From: Chromera velia
Taxonomy: Eukaryota > Sar > Chromeraceae
Reading direction: 5' to 3'
DNA length: 53,790 nt
Assembly: GCA_018398765.1 (NCBI GenBank)
Contig: JAHBMJ010003011.1
Coordinates: 40,706 to 94,495, forward strand
Shown: in pieces, positions 41,210 through 52,900 of the stretch
Layout of the letters: every line of letters starts with the position of its first letter
Numbering within the stretch: the first letter of the stretch is position 1
Notes under the pieces: model-generated
What the model was told of the DNA's origin: nothing
What the model saw: only the letters and a program-made list of their open reading frames with translations
The model's database searches: none
Made by a program: the position numbers and the translations under genes

Positions 41210-44087
41210 ATGCTTTGCATCAAGACTGGCGGTCCCGCTGCCCAAGACCGGGGCGAGTACCTCGAGCTCTCCCTTCCCCCCCTGCAGGAGATGACTCGTT
41301 TCCACTACGTGTGGCTGAGAGACCACTGCATGTGTGATGACTGCTTTGTGAAGGACACTGAGCAGAGGAAGCTGGACACTGCTCTTATCCCTGCTGACAT
41401 CGCACCTTCTGAGGTTGCCGTCTCGTCCAAGGACTCCTCTCTGACCATCGTGTGGAAGGAACCCAACGAGCACAGAACAGTGCTGTCCTTCGACTTCCTC
41501 CTCAAGAACAGATACTCCATAGACACGCCGGAGATCATCAACCCCTCCTACAGAAGACCCAAGAAGACCCTCTGGAGCGGACCCGAGTTGCAAAAAGTTC
41601 CCGTCTCCGTTCAGTTCAATGACCTCGTGGATGAGTCCAGTGACAAGGGCAGGGCAGACGCCTTCCAGGCACTCTCTATGTACGGAGTGGTCAGTCGCCA
41701 TGTGTATGTCGGCCATATGATTCTTGTTTCTTGCCGAGGTATTGCTACATTGTCACACGGTAGGTCTCTCTCAACTTATCGGCCAACTCCGGCCCCTTCT
41801 CTTCACGACCCTTCCACTTCAGGACACACTTCTTCACTTTGGCCCCTTTGGTAAGTTACAGGGCCCCTTGTGCGGAATTTTCAGTCTTCTCTCTCGCCAT
41901 GTCTTCACTGATGTCAACCGTATCGCACACACATGGCAAAAAAAGACCCTTCTTTTCCCCTCTCCCCGCTGGCAGGTGTTCATTGACGGCACCCCCCCGA
42001 CTCCAGAAAGTTCGGAGAAGGTCGCGTCCCGTCTCGTCGGGTTCTGCCGCTCGACGCACTACGGGCACTACTGGGACTTCACCCCGAACTTGGAGCACGC
42101 CGACACCGCTTACACTACAATCAGGCTGGAGCTTCACACCGACACGACATACTTCAGCGAGCCTGCTGGGTTGCAGATGCTGCACTTGATTGAGAATAAG
42201 AAGACGAAGGGTGGGAAGAGCATGCTGGCAGACGGGTTCTATGCGGCAGAGAGACTGAGGAGGCTGCATCCGGACAGCTGGAGTTTTCTTTCCAGCAAGG
42301 TGCTCAGATTCAGGTCAGAGGAATTTAAGGGGGGGGGGTGGAAAGGAACAGCAGTGAGCTGCTTCCCGAGGAAGACATGGCGACATGACAAACAGGGTCA
42401 TGATGACACCAGTCTCATTGTATGGGGTTCATACTTGCAGCGAAAGATGGTGAGCGCAGCATTGTCATGACAGAAGTGCATTTACTTATTTTCCCGCAGG
42501 TACGACGACCAGGCGAACAGGATGAGAACAGAGACACGAATCATCGGACATAACCCCAGCGACGACTCCTACGAGTTCATCAGGTGGAATTCCGACGACA
42601 GGGCTCCCCTCAACTGCCTCTCGTTAGTCAAAGTATAGATGCATTTTCGGTCTGTGAGGTTTCGTCTGTGTCTGCGTGCAGGACTCTCATTCTGTGTGTG
42701 TATGTGTTCATGACTTTATGACTTCTGTGGTGGCTTCATGGAAGAGCTGCCAAGGCATCTATGGCTTTTCGCTCTGAGAATTTGAAAAACAGACTGGGTG
42801 AAGGAATTGGTGGAGTTGGGTTGACGTATATGACAGACGTGTATCTTTCTGCTTTCTGTATGTGTTCGCTTCTTTGCCTTTAATTCTCTATCTGCGTTTT
42901 CAACGAAGATCTTAGTCAGACCTCAGGGAGACGATTATCTTTTCAGCAAGTCACCATCTCAAAGAAGATGAAACGAGCGTATGAAAAGAGAAACCCAGTG
43001 GAGTCACCCATAAATGGATCGACAGTTGATGGTTGAGTGTGAGAATCAACGAGAGAGACGGCAGGACGTGCCTGTATGGACTAATCAATGGGTTTGTGCT
43101 CAGGACTCAGGTGTGTGGGATTCACAACGAATCAGTGAAAGGACAAGATGGATGCAGACAAAGAGAAAAAGGATGAAGAAATGAACGAACTCTACCAGGA
43201 GTGATCGATCGGACACAAGCAAGACTGTGCATCCGTCCATGCAACCTTCTGTTCATGCATGCATGCAGATTCGAGGATGTACCAAAATTCTACAAGGCTG
43301 TCAGGGACTGGGTCAGCGTCCTCAGATCTCCTGAAGTGACGGCGATGTTCCAACTCCAACCTGGAAGGTGGGGGGTGCATCCAGGAAGTCTGCATGCGTC
43401 CACTTTCTCTCTCTGTCTGTTCTCCTCTGCATGCTCACGCGATGCGGACATTCTGTTTTCTCTCCCTCATCTTCCACGACCGACCCTCTCTTACTCTCTT
43501 CCTTTAATTATTGCCTTGCTTTTCTCTCCTCATGCATGCATGCATGCATGCATGCTTTCTCTCCCTGCCGCCTGCCCCCTTCGTTTCCTCTGAATTGTCT
43601 TCCTCCCTCCCTCCCGCTCTTTGGTTCCCGCCTCCATTTCCCCTCTGCTCACTTGCGTCCTTCCTTCCTTGCTTCCTTCTTCCACCTGCGAAGAAAAGGA
43701 AGCCGTCTGCCTGTCTGCTTTGCTCTCTTCCTGAATCCCTTACTCACTGTATTTCCTGACAGCGTCATCTGTCTCTGTCTCCATCGCTGCATAGAGCAGT
43801 GTTCCTCCACGTTTTCCTTTTTTCCTTTTCTTCTTCCTCCACCAACTCCTTCACTCACTTCGTCCATTCTTGCCTCCTTGCATTGCCATGCACGTCTGCT
43901 CGCATGCAGATGCATGATTTTCGACAACTGGCGCGTCCTTCACGGTCGAGATTCCTTTGAGGCCGCTGGGGGCGTGCGTCGGATGTGCGGGTGCTACATG
44001 CAGAGAGACGACGTCCTGTCCCTCACCCGCGTGCTCTGCGCAGACAGACCCGAAATGTGGAGGGACGCCCCTGCAGAGCAAGACTGA
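41210..44087 (+). CDS. Gamma-butyrobetaine / trimethyllysine dioxygenase family (Fe(II)/2-oxoglutarate)
   Basis: Join: 41210-41689, 41976-42313, 42500-42622, 43269-43367, 43910-44087. All phases match; 405 aa. The N-terminal zinc-binding module is visible: HYVWLRDHCMCDDCF with Cys40, Cys42 and Cys45, plus a later His (NEHRTVLSFDFL, His88), as in BBOX1/TMLHE. The catalytic domain has the 2-His-1-Asp iron site: His214-x-Asp216 (LELHTDTTYF) and His358 (FDNWRVLHGR), with a C-terminal GCYMQRDD. The family hydroxylates gamma-butyrobetaine or trimethyllysine in carnitine biosynthesis, using 2-oxoglutarate and O2. The sequence alone does not tell me which of the two. No mitochondrial presequence is evident, which leans slightly toward the cytosolic butyrobetaine enzyme. 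Two introns end in gcatgcag. Confidence 0.92.
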
Positions 44088-45037
44088 CTGACTGACTGAG
44101 TGAGCTGGGCTGAGGAGAACATTGCTTTCTTTCTGTCTGTTTTCATTCCTCAATTCTTTTTTGTTCTGTTCGCGAATTCCTTGCTTCATCCGTAGCCTGC
44201 ATGAGTATGTGGACTCTCTCTTCAGATTTTCCAAATGAAAAGGAAGTAATGCTGTGGGTGAGGAGGACGAGGTCGTCCGAAAACGGGGGGCGAAATAGCC
44301 GCTCGTTGTGTCTTTCTGACCGTTTAGTCTGTCTGTCTGTCTGTCTGTAAGATAGGGGAGGAAGAAAGAGGGAAGGAAGAAGAGAGCAGGGAGGGAGGGA
44401 AGCAGACAAGGAGCAAGGAGGCGGGAGGGTCGGGTAATGCCACGCTAGGAAAAGAATGTGTCGAGTACTTGTGCAGAGGTCGGATCTGACGGCAGGAGTC
44501 TGCCGAGGTAAGCAAGAGAGTGGATCGATATTTGTGTAGGGATGTCCATGGATGGATGGAGCCTTTTGGAGGACATTAAATGCATCGGTGGATGTCTGTA
44601 TACCGATTCGATCACCTCTCGGATCCGCTTCAATTTATTGCGGGGAAATCTTGCGCACGCATTTGCTAGTAGTAGTAATAGCCACTAGCATTTGCTCTGG
44701 ACGTAGGAAGTTTGCTCCATCATTCTGCATGTGCGTACAGCTAACCAAACATGTTAAAGTTTTTTTGTGTTTCTTCCTCTGAATTGTCTAGTGAATTATA
44801 ATTGATTCTGTTAAATTAAATTATGGCTTACTATTTTATTTTAGACTTCAAAGTTCTTTGGGTGTTTACAATCAGTATTTCACTAGGTATTTCATTTTTT
44901 TTTTTGTTTTCGCTTTTGTTCTAAGTATAACTTGAAGTGTTACTACAAGTATTATCTCTTTTGTGTATACATATGTTGCACTGTGATTCGCACACAAAAA
45001 AAATGATAGGCCTAAAAAATTTATAATACAGTTTAAA
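44088..45037. other. Intergenic: 3' flank of the dioxygenase, then AT-rich island
   Basis: 44088-44640 is gene-like flank with (CTGT)n at about 44328-44348. From about 44750 it is AT-rich. No gene recognised. Confidence 0.5.
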
Positions 45038-45779
45038 GTTTATGCCGCTTATTGATTCAAAATTTGATTGATTGACTGATTAGGATAGGATAGGATAGGA
45101 TTAATGTCTGGAGGATTGGCCTCCTGCCCCAATACCGAGCGCTTGACGTGCGGCGTCCAGGAAAAGCACATACACCCGTCGGACCTTCCTGGCCAGCCCG
45201 CGCAGGCTAAAAAGACCTGTGCCGCAAACTGTTTACGTGATAATCAATTAATTACTATCAATCGCATGCGAAAGACTGTAATCAATCAACTCTCACTGAC
45301 GATGCTGCGGCCCGCCGATCGACCCGGCGGAGCTCAAACAGGCTTCAAACGGAGGCATCTCAAAACAAACGGTCGATCGATTAGAGGCTAATCTCATTAC
45401 TTCCCAGTCATTCAATCCTTTGGTTTCTCCCTCTTCCTTTGCTTGCTTCATTTGCTGCCATGTTGCTGAATACTCTGCCTGTTTTTTGTTTTTTTCCTTT
45501 TCATTTGACCAAAGGATTTGGTGGGCTTGGTCCAGCTGGATGCTTGATACATCTTGTAGGCTGCATATATTTCTCTTGCGGCATTCCTTTACGGCAGCTC
45601 GTTTTGTGACAACATCCTTCAAAAACTTGTCGACGCTTCCATCTGTCTCACTTAAAAGAAAAGAAAACAAGGCAAGGCTTTCTGTCTTTCTGTTTGTCCC
45701 CTCTTTCCATTTTGGCTTTCCTGCTGCTCTTTCCCCCCTTTGTTTACGCCGCTTATTGATTGATTGATTGATTGATTAG
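45038..45779. mobile_element. Candidate repeat-bounded element containing an orphan ORF
   Basis: Related direct repeats bound this segment. The left copy (45038-45083) and right copy (45742-45779) share GTTTAYGCCGCTTATTGATT followed by GATT-rich sequence ending GATTAG. A (GGATA)n run follows the left copy, and a (-) ORF lies inside (45293-45670). The arrangement could be a transposable-element remnant or a segment flanked by similar repeats by chance. No transposase, reverse transcriptase or terminal inverted repeat was recognised. Confidence 0.35.
45293..45670 (-). CDS. Orphan ORF, possibly one exon or a repeat-derived fragment
   Basis: 125 codons, or fewer if the stretch cttttcttttaag just inside its 5' end (about 45655-45670) is a splice acceptor. 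The translation is Lys/Glu/Gln-rich and looks helical (SVDKFLKDVVTKRAAVKEC, AHQILWSNEKEKNKKQAE, SATWQQMKQAKEEGETK). Codon use is A-rich, unlike the GC-richer genes nearby, and it sits in an AT-rich island between similar direct repeats. I do not recognise a domain. It could be a transposon-encoded fragment, an exon of an unseen gene, or non-coding. Confidence 0.33.
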   Translation of the reverse strand: MFSFLLSETDGSVDKFLKDVVTKRAAVKECRKRNICSLQDVSSIQLDQAHQILWSNEKEKNKKQAEYSATWQQMKQAKEEGETKGLNDWEVMRLASNRSTVCFEMPPFEACLSSAGSIGGPQHRQ

Positions 45780-47404
45780 TTCTGCGTTATAAGCCTTCCT
45801 GCTATGTATAACACCATTCACCTGCTAGCTTACCGGTCGTAAGCACTTTAATTTAATCCATTAAAGTGCTAGTAGTTCAAATGTTAAAGAATTGAAGAAA
45901 GCTAGCTAATAGCTATAAGCTTGTATGGCTGACTAGATGACTGAAGCTCTAGCTAAAGCTATAATCAACATATTTTTTTATTATTTTTATAATTCAAAAT
46001 TTATCGTAAAATCTAGTAAAACTTCTCTACTGGGCTATAAAACTAGTGTAAACTACAGAAAAAGAAAGTGAGAGAACGTCAATATAATGAAGTGCCACAC
46101 AAACCTAGACACAAACAGAGCCTTAGACACTAGCTTATAGACAGGGACACTGGCAGACTGGAGATCTTGATTGGCTTTGGCTGTATGCGTGACTGACAGA
46201 CAGAGACCGACACACAAACTTAATTCAAGAGGGCATGCATGCAGGCTTACCACTGATCCCCTTATCACCATGTCACACTCCTATTTTGAACCTTCTTACA
46301 TTCCCTTCATTGGGTGTCTAGCGAAGTTTTAGCGAACAGTGGGCACCCATTTATGCACGAATCCATCTTTCTGACTACGCAGCGGATGTTTTCGAATGAA
46401 CGTGTATCTGCGATCTTCTTCAGAGGCTTCACTGTCCCGCTGTTCTCTCTAGTGTTCTCTTGGCCCGCCCCTTTTTCCTTCTAGCTTCTCCCTACGTTTA
46501 CCATTAATGATAAGCTGGGATCTCCCGGACAGGACAGCCACCTACTCAGACACCTCTTTTCTGGATCTGCTCTTCTTTTTTGTTTCTACATGCGATGGGG
46601 TGGAAACAAAGAACGAAAGTAAAGATTCCTCAACCACGAGGTTTTCTTTCTCTAGCTCGCTTTGGCCTTCCTTCCTCCCTCCCTCCCTTCCTTCCTTCCT
46701 TCCTTCCTTTCTTTCTTTCTTTCTTTCTGTATCCCTCTCCCTCGATGGGTACTCCCACCTAAAAGTACATGAAGAGCCGCATTCCCTTCCCCCCCCTTCG
46801 ATCCCCCTCCTTCCACTGATGCCGGCCCCCTCCTGTATGCAATTGCAGTCACTTCGTTCATCACAGACACTCAAAGGGTACTTCAGCCAAAAGAAGAGGG
46901 CACCGCGGCGTCTCTTTTTGTGTTTCTGTCTGTCTCTGCCGGGTTAGAAAACGACTAACAGGGCGGTACCAAAAACAAATGACTAGAACAAAGGAACAAG
47001 AGAAGCAAACATAGGCAGAAAGAAGGAAAAGAAGGGAACGAGAGACAGAGAGAGAGCAAGTGAGAAAGAGAGAGACAAGAGGCCGGAAGAGGGGGGAGAA
47101 GGAAGGAAGGAAGGAAGGAAGGAAGGAAGGAAGAAATGAATGAATGAATGAATGAATGAATAAAAGGACGGAAGGAAGCAAGGAAGGAAGGAAGGAAAGA
47201 AGGAATGAATGAATGAATGAATGAAGGAAGGAAGGAAGGAAGGATAGAAGGAATGAATGAAGGAAGGATGGAAGGGAGGAAGGAAGGAAGGAAGGAAGGA
47301 AGGAAGGAACATAGGAAGAGAGGAAAGAAGGAAGGAATAAACGCACGTACACAAAAGAAACAAGGCAAGCGCGGACCAGAGAGAAAGAGGGAATGAAGAG
47401 CCGC
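45780..47404. other. Intergenic: AT-rich tail, then purine/pyrimidine tetranucleotide arrays
   Basis: 45780-46300 is AT-rich with CTAGCT-type words. 46676-46726 is (TTCC)n/(TTTC)n. 47099-47312 alternates (GGAA)n and (GAAT)n arrays. The Phe/Ser/Pro-rich ORFs at about 46860-47510 are translations of these arrays. No gene recognised before the 3' end of the secreted-protein gene at 47405. Confidence 0.55.
47099..47312. repeat. Alternating (GGAA)n and (GAAT)n arrays
   Basis: About 210 bp of tetranucleotide arrays on the + strand, interspersed with GATA and AGGA variants. Strongly purine-biased on +. Confidence 0.93.
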
Positions 47405-49417
47405 TTATGCAAGTTCTTCTGACACCTCCCTATTCTCACCACTCTGATATCGAATCGCCACCGCGTGCCCCTCACTCTCCCCCAACAGCTCCACGGCCTG
47501 TCCACACTCGTCATGAGTCACTGTCACCTCCCAACTGGGCGTCACTCTCACTCTCCCTCCGCCTGTCTCACTCGTTTCCTTCTCTTCCTCTCTGTCCTCC
47601 TCACTCTCAGCGACAGCCTCCAGAAGTGGCTGTTCGAAAAGCACCTTCTCATTGGCAGGATACGCCCCACAAGAGTAGCAACGGATCACCTCCATCGACA
47701 GGGCAGCCCACCTGGGAGTGCCGATGGGAAGGTCGACGTCGATGACTGTCGTTTTCTGCTTCGGACGGTTCAACACCTCTCCCTCGACCCTCCACCTCTC
47801 TGCATTGGATCTCGAAACGCCGTCTCCGTCTCCTCCGTCCAAACGGAACATGCGACCAACAAGCCTGTCCCCCTCAGAGACGGGAAGAACCTTCCCGCAG
47901 AAAGCCCTGCCCCCTGCGTTGACGTAGTAACTTGTGAAGTGCCACTTGCTGGTGAATCCGAACGGGAGACACCCGGATTGGCCTGCACGTGTTTTGTTGG
48001 GGNGGGGGGGGGGGGGGTAGCATTCTTTTCTATGATCTGGATGAATGCACTTAGTTTTTTCTCGGCAGTAGTCCACGCCGCTTATTCTTGTTGGTCGCCC
48101 TCTTTTCCAGGGGGGGAGAAGAAAGAGGGCAAGAGAATGGCTAGACAAACAGAAGCGGCGATGTGTAGAGAGGAAGAGAGATCGACAGAGTGAAGGGCAG
48201 AGAGGCAGGCAGATAAACGGGAAACAAAACGGTAGACAGGAAAAGAAAGAGGTGCAGTACTGTGCCACATAGGCAGAATGGAGTCTACACCCTGTGTGCG
48301 TGTGTACTCAGCAATCTGTGTGGCTTTCTGGATAGTATTAAAACCAGTGCTGCCTGACCTGTCTGCAGCACCGGTTGAATGATGTAAGTCTGAGGGAGCT
48401 CTCCCGGCACCTTGTCTTCGATTCCGTTGAAGAAGAAAGTAGTTGTCAGGGGGTTGCGGTGCGGGGGGAGGGGGGGAACTGTCCACTCAGAGGTGAAATT
48501 CGTCAGGGGTGTGGGGGACGTGAAGGAGGCATAGGCGACCCACGTGGAGTAGTAGCCTAGGCCGGAGGGTTTTGTGCCTCCAGTCTCCGCTGCATTGCCC
48601 TCTGAGGCTTCTGTGACGGATTTGCGGCGTCTGACAGGGAAGGGGCAGGGTGTGTGGAGGAGGTCTGTCATTGGGGGCGAGGAGACGGTGTGTGTCGCTG
48701 CTGCGGAGTTTGGGGTTGAGCGTGAGAGAAGCCGTCTCTCTCTCTTGTTCCAAAAAGGCAAGGGGGGGTTCGAGTCCGTCTCTGCCACATTATCTGGCTC
48801 TGTCCTATGGATGCAGTCTCGGTGGATCTGTAGGCCTGCAAACACATGCAGACAGATACACGCATACACGCAAAAACGTATTCATGAATGCATGTATTTC
48901 TGGGAAAGACCCCCAAACATAGCTATGTAGTACATTTTTTTTTACTGGCGAGAATGCAAAAAGAGCCATGGCAGAGAGGACAGAGGAAGCCAGATCAAGG
49001 ATACAACACACACGAGATAGACAGGGAAGGTAGACGGGCAAGAATTTGAAGAGCAGAGAAAAACGAGACGGGGGGCGACGAGAGGGAACAAACGTATACA
49101 ACAGTGCAAAGTTGTACTCGTGATGTGATGCAGGGAGTGGCATCATACGTACAAAATACGACATTAAAGGGGTAAGGGGGGGCGAACAGACAGCGGTGGT
49201 GGGCAGGAATTGGAAAGCAGGACCGGAGACGTATCACAAGATGTGCAGGAGACGGGAGATCAAACAGGGCTTCCACGGAGGCCCCACACTCACCTCCAGG
49301 GAAGTCTACGTACTCGCTGAGGTCTTTGCTCTCCGGAAACACAAAGTCTGTGGCAGAAGAAGAGATATGGGCCACAAAAAGAAAGAATGCAAATGCAGGA
49401 ACGCGGACTTTTTTCAT
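47405..49417 (-). CDS. Secreted beta-rich protein of unknown function (conserved-looking QPVLQ family)
   Basis: Complement(join(47405-47982, 48359-48835, 49294-49417)), 392 aa, phase 1 at both junctions. The N-terminus is a clear signal peptide (MKKVRVPAFAFFLFVAHISSSA). A variable region follows, with NKRERRLLSRS (RRL at 75-77). The core has alternating hydrophobic/aromatic stretches: YYSTWVAYASFTSPTPL, FTSEWTVPPLPP, TTTFFFNGIED, YIIQPVLQT, GFTSKWHFTSYYVN, and VLPVSEGDRLVGRMF before the final part. The W-VP-P / F-F-NG-E / QPVLQ / W-SYYV / GD-L-G-M pattern resembles a widespread secreted, uncharacterised beta-sandwich family of microbes as I remember it. I cannot name it with certainty. The C-terminal 80 residues are acidic. 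The first intron in 3' order contains a poly-G run with one N (48003). Confidence 0.78.
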
Positions 49418-49950
49418 TTTTAAAGCTCACGTATATATATATTTGTCTAAATTTCTGTGGGAGCAGTGGTGTCCGGTGGTCAAGCAGCCCAGATGTGAGA
49501 GAAGTCGGGAAGAATTGAAATGCCTGACTTGCCCAGCGACTTTTGCACAGCGGCAGGCTAAACAGTAGCAATCATATAGCGGTGCAGCGACCTAGAGATG
49601 CATAAAAATATGTAGCCAGACAGGCATGCATAGGCGTGCAGACGATTGCAAGGAGGCGTCCGTTTCAAGCATGTTTCAAGCTGGCGCCTCAAATTAATTC
49701 CGCGATTGATGCCATGCATGGGCGCGGCCATGCATACATGCAGCTAGGGCCCCGGCATGCCCCGGCATACCACAAAGCTCTCCATATCACTACAGTCTCC
49801 ACATAGTCTCCACGAAACGCGCGTCTCCTCTCAAATTCTCTGACTGCCAGATTGAGTGCATTTGAGTGCTTGGTCTCATTGCATCGACCGCGATTCTCTG
49901 CGACAGCTGTGGAACAATTTTAGTGTGGTCTACACGCGCGTGTTCCCTGC
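49418..49950. promoter_or_regulatory. Shared divergent 5' region between the secreted protein (-) and the LRR protein (+)
   Basis: About 530 bp between the start codons. A GC-richer segment with repeated ATGCATG / GGCATGCC palindromes lies at about 49708-49770 (CCATGCATGG, GGCCATGCAT, CCCCGGCATGCCCCGGCAT). A TATATATAT stretch sits near 49433-49443, just upstream of the (-) gene start. A bidirectional promoter is inference. Confidence 0.45.
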
Positions 49951-52900
49951 ATGCTTCACACGCCCATCTTTGCGCTTCGAGTGATCTTATCTGGTAAGGG
50001 TACACTCCTGAAATTTCGATTTGCAACTTCTCATACTGTCAGAATGTCTGATACGAGCCCTATGGATGCCTTAGAAGTTCTCATTTGCCACGTGCGTCCT
50101 ACTGCCGAGGATGTCTCGAAGCTTTCAGGGGCATGGGAGACGTTTGGCATGGCTTGGTTGGTGCTTTTTCTCTCGCAGCGGACTGTTCCTCTCCAGTTTC
50201 CTAGCCTCAACCTGTCTCGGTGTTCTAACATTTCTCTGAAGAGTACTCATCTTCTCGCCGCTTTCCTTTCCGACTCTGTGCAAAAGCTAGAGCTGGATCT
50301 CGACTCGGCAGTGGTGAGGGGCCCCGAGGGACAGGCCCAGTTGCGCCGGCTGCTTGAATGTCTTGGGTGTGCAACAAAGCAGTCGCCTTGCAGATTCACA
50401 AACCTCGCGTTCAGCCCTGAGAAACTCAGCCATTCAGACGTTCAGGGGGTTCTCACCTCTCTTCGTCCTCTGGCAGGGAGTCTCACCCTGACCAGATTAA
50501 GCAGGCCCGAGGACGTGACGGCGCTGGCTGCTTCGGTGCGTGCACACAAAGTGCCTTTCCTGCAGTCCCTCCACGTTCACGTGAATGGGGGTGCGTTGGA
50601 GTTGCGCGAGATGAGTGAGCTCTTTGAAGCCCTTCAGAGGCTAAAGCAGGAGACGGATTGTCTTCACAGACTCTCACTGGAAGGCATAAAGACGCGAGAA
50701 GGTCTCGTCCTCCTTTTCGCTCTCTTGAAGTGGCTAGGCGGAGACAAACCAGCTTCGATCTGGTGTTGCCGTCGCCGAAAAACTTCAAGTCGGGATTCGC
50801 AGCCAAAGACGTGCATTCGATGCTTGTGCCTCGCGCGCAATGCTGGCTTTCAGGATCCTGAGGCTCAGAAATTGGCGGACATTATTCGGGGGGGGTATTT
50901 GCGACTGCTGGAGAATCTAGATTTGGGGGGCACTTTGATAGGAGACTGTGGAGTAGTGGTGTTAACTGAGGTGCTTCGTGATACATTTCTGCCTTTTTTG
51001 AGAGCGCTTACCGTGGGGGGGGAGGCGCTGGGGGAGGAGGGGGGTGGTGCAGTAGTCGAAGCATGCCGAGGTTCCCATCATCCGCCTGTTGAAGAGCTGA
51101 ACCTTGAGTGCAAAGCTTTGGGTCTTCCTGTTCTGGTCGGAATCTGGAGAGCACAGTTTACATTCATCAAATCTCTCACCCTCACTTCCAATGCCGGTGT
51201 GGGTGCTCTGCTGCGAGCTGGAGAGGACGTAACAGTTCGCAGCGTCCCTCTTCCCTTCTCCCTCTCTACACTCCGTCTGCACCTCTCCGGGCCAGAGTCA
51301 CACCGAGGAGAAGAAGAAGTAATCCCAAGATTGGCTCGTACAGTCCTTGCAAGAAGGTTGCCGCAGCTGGTGAGCCTTCGCTGTACAGACCTCACATCTG
51401 GCCCGCTGGTTCAAAATCTGTGCGAGTCCCCCCCCCCTCACATGGAGGCTCTGGAGCTTCATAGCATTATAGCGGATGAGCACCTCGAGTGCTTTGGGAC
51501 TGCTCTTCGAGCGGGCCACTTTCGGCGTCTTCGTAAGCTGCTTCTAGGTTTCTGTCTAATCCGGCGCAACGGAATTGAGCAGCTGTTTGGAGGGCCTCCT
51601 CTCTCTTTTCTCGAGGAGCTTGATTTGTCACACTCACAAGTAGGGGAGGGGGAGTCGTGCGGGATTTTTGTGAAGAGTCTGGAGAGCATGCCGCGTCTCC
51701 AGGTTCTCAAGCTGGATAGCGCGCGTTTTGGCGACCCAGCCCTTCAGAGACTTGCTACCTCTCTGAGCTCCTCCAACTCTGAGCACACAACGGCGCCACT
51801 GTGCGCACTTGAGGTCCTCGATTTGAGCTTAAATGAGATCACAGATGCTGGGTTCGTGCCCTTCGCTTGCGCCCTGAAGACGGCCCGGGGACAGCCAAAT
51901 GGAGAAGGAAAAGGATCTTTTGGACAGACAAATTTCAAGCGATTGTGCAAACAGCATGGCTGCTTGAGGTTACAGGCACTGCGTAACTTGGATCTCGGGC
52001 ACAACAGGATCTCGGATGGTGGTATGAGAGCGTTCTCAGATGCCCTGTCCGTTCAGCCGCTTCCCGTTCTTTCCAGACTTGACTTGTTTGGGAACCGAAT
52101 TAGCGACCAGGGCTTTATCGACTTTGTGCACGGCCTGACTTTTCAATCGCTTCCTTCTCTGCGGACTCTCCTGTAGCTAGGCACGGGGGTTGGAGAGAGG
52201 GGCGTTGAGGCACTGCGCACAGCAGTGAGAAGCGGGAAGGTACCTCACGTACATCCTTTTTATCTGAGATACGTAAGACCCCCTTAGGACCCCCCCTCGC
52301 ATGCACAGAGAGTCCAGTCCTTCTCCTGCTAGGCATCCCCCCCGCTCCATGGTGGTGGAGACTTCTGGGGGTTCTCGGGGAGCAGGCAGAGGGGACGGGG
52401 GCAGAGGATGACGGTGTGCCTGACCTGGCAGTGCACAGCCGGGCCCGGGCCCCCGATCGATCTGATCTGCGTGCCACCTGCCGACGGAATCAGAGAGGAG
52501 ATAGCTCCCGTCGGATATTTGTAGAGAGAGGGGTTGAGGGGTCGGGTGGCGAGGGGAGAGAGAGTCTTTTGCATGCAGTGGATTTGGATTGGAACGCTTT
52601 GATTGGGTCCTGTTGAGGACGTGCGTGCAGGAGGTGCACGATGCATTGTGGCGTTGGGGAGAGTTTTGACGGAGTGCAGAGCGATTGCCCTTCAATGGAG
52701 GGTGCGTCATCAGACAGCAACAAAACTTTCTTCATAAGAGAAAAGAGAGAGGACACGTTGGTGTTTCGGGAAAGAGGGGATCATGCAGGGCGAAGGGAGC
52801 GGGGGGGCGCCGGGGTCCTGGAGCGTTTTTTTTTTTTTTTTCTAAACAACAAAATCAGGGCAAAGGGATGGGGGGCGAATTTTGGAGCGTTTCTGAGGGA

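Noticed and set aside
46861-47514. Phe/Ser/Pro/Leu-rich (-) ORFs
   Set aside because: Translation of GGAA/GAAT arrays, overlapping the real secreted-protein exon in other frames.
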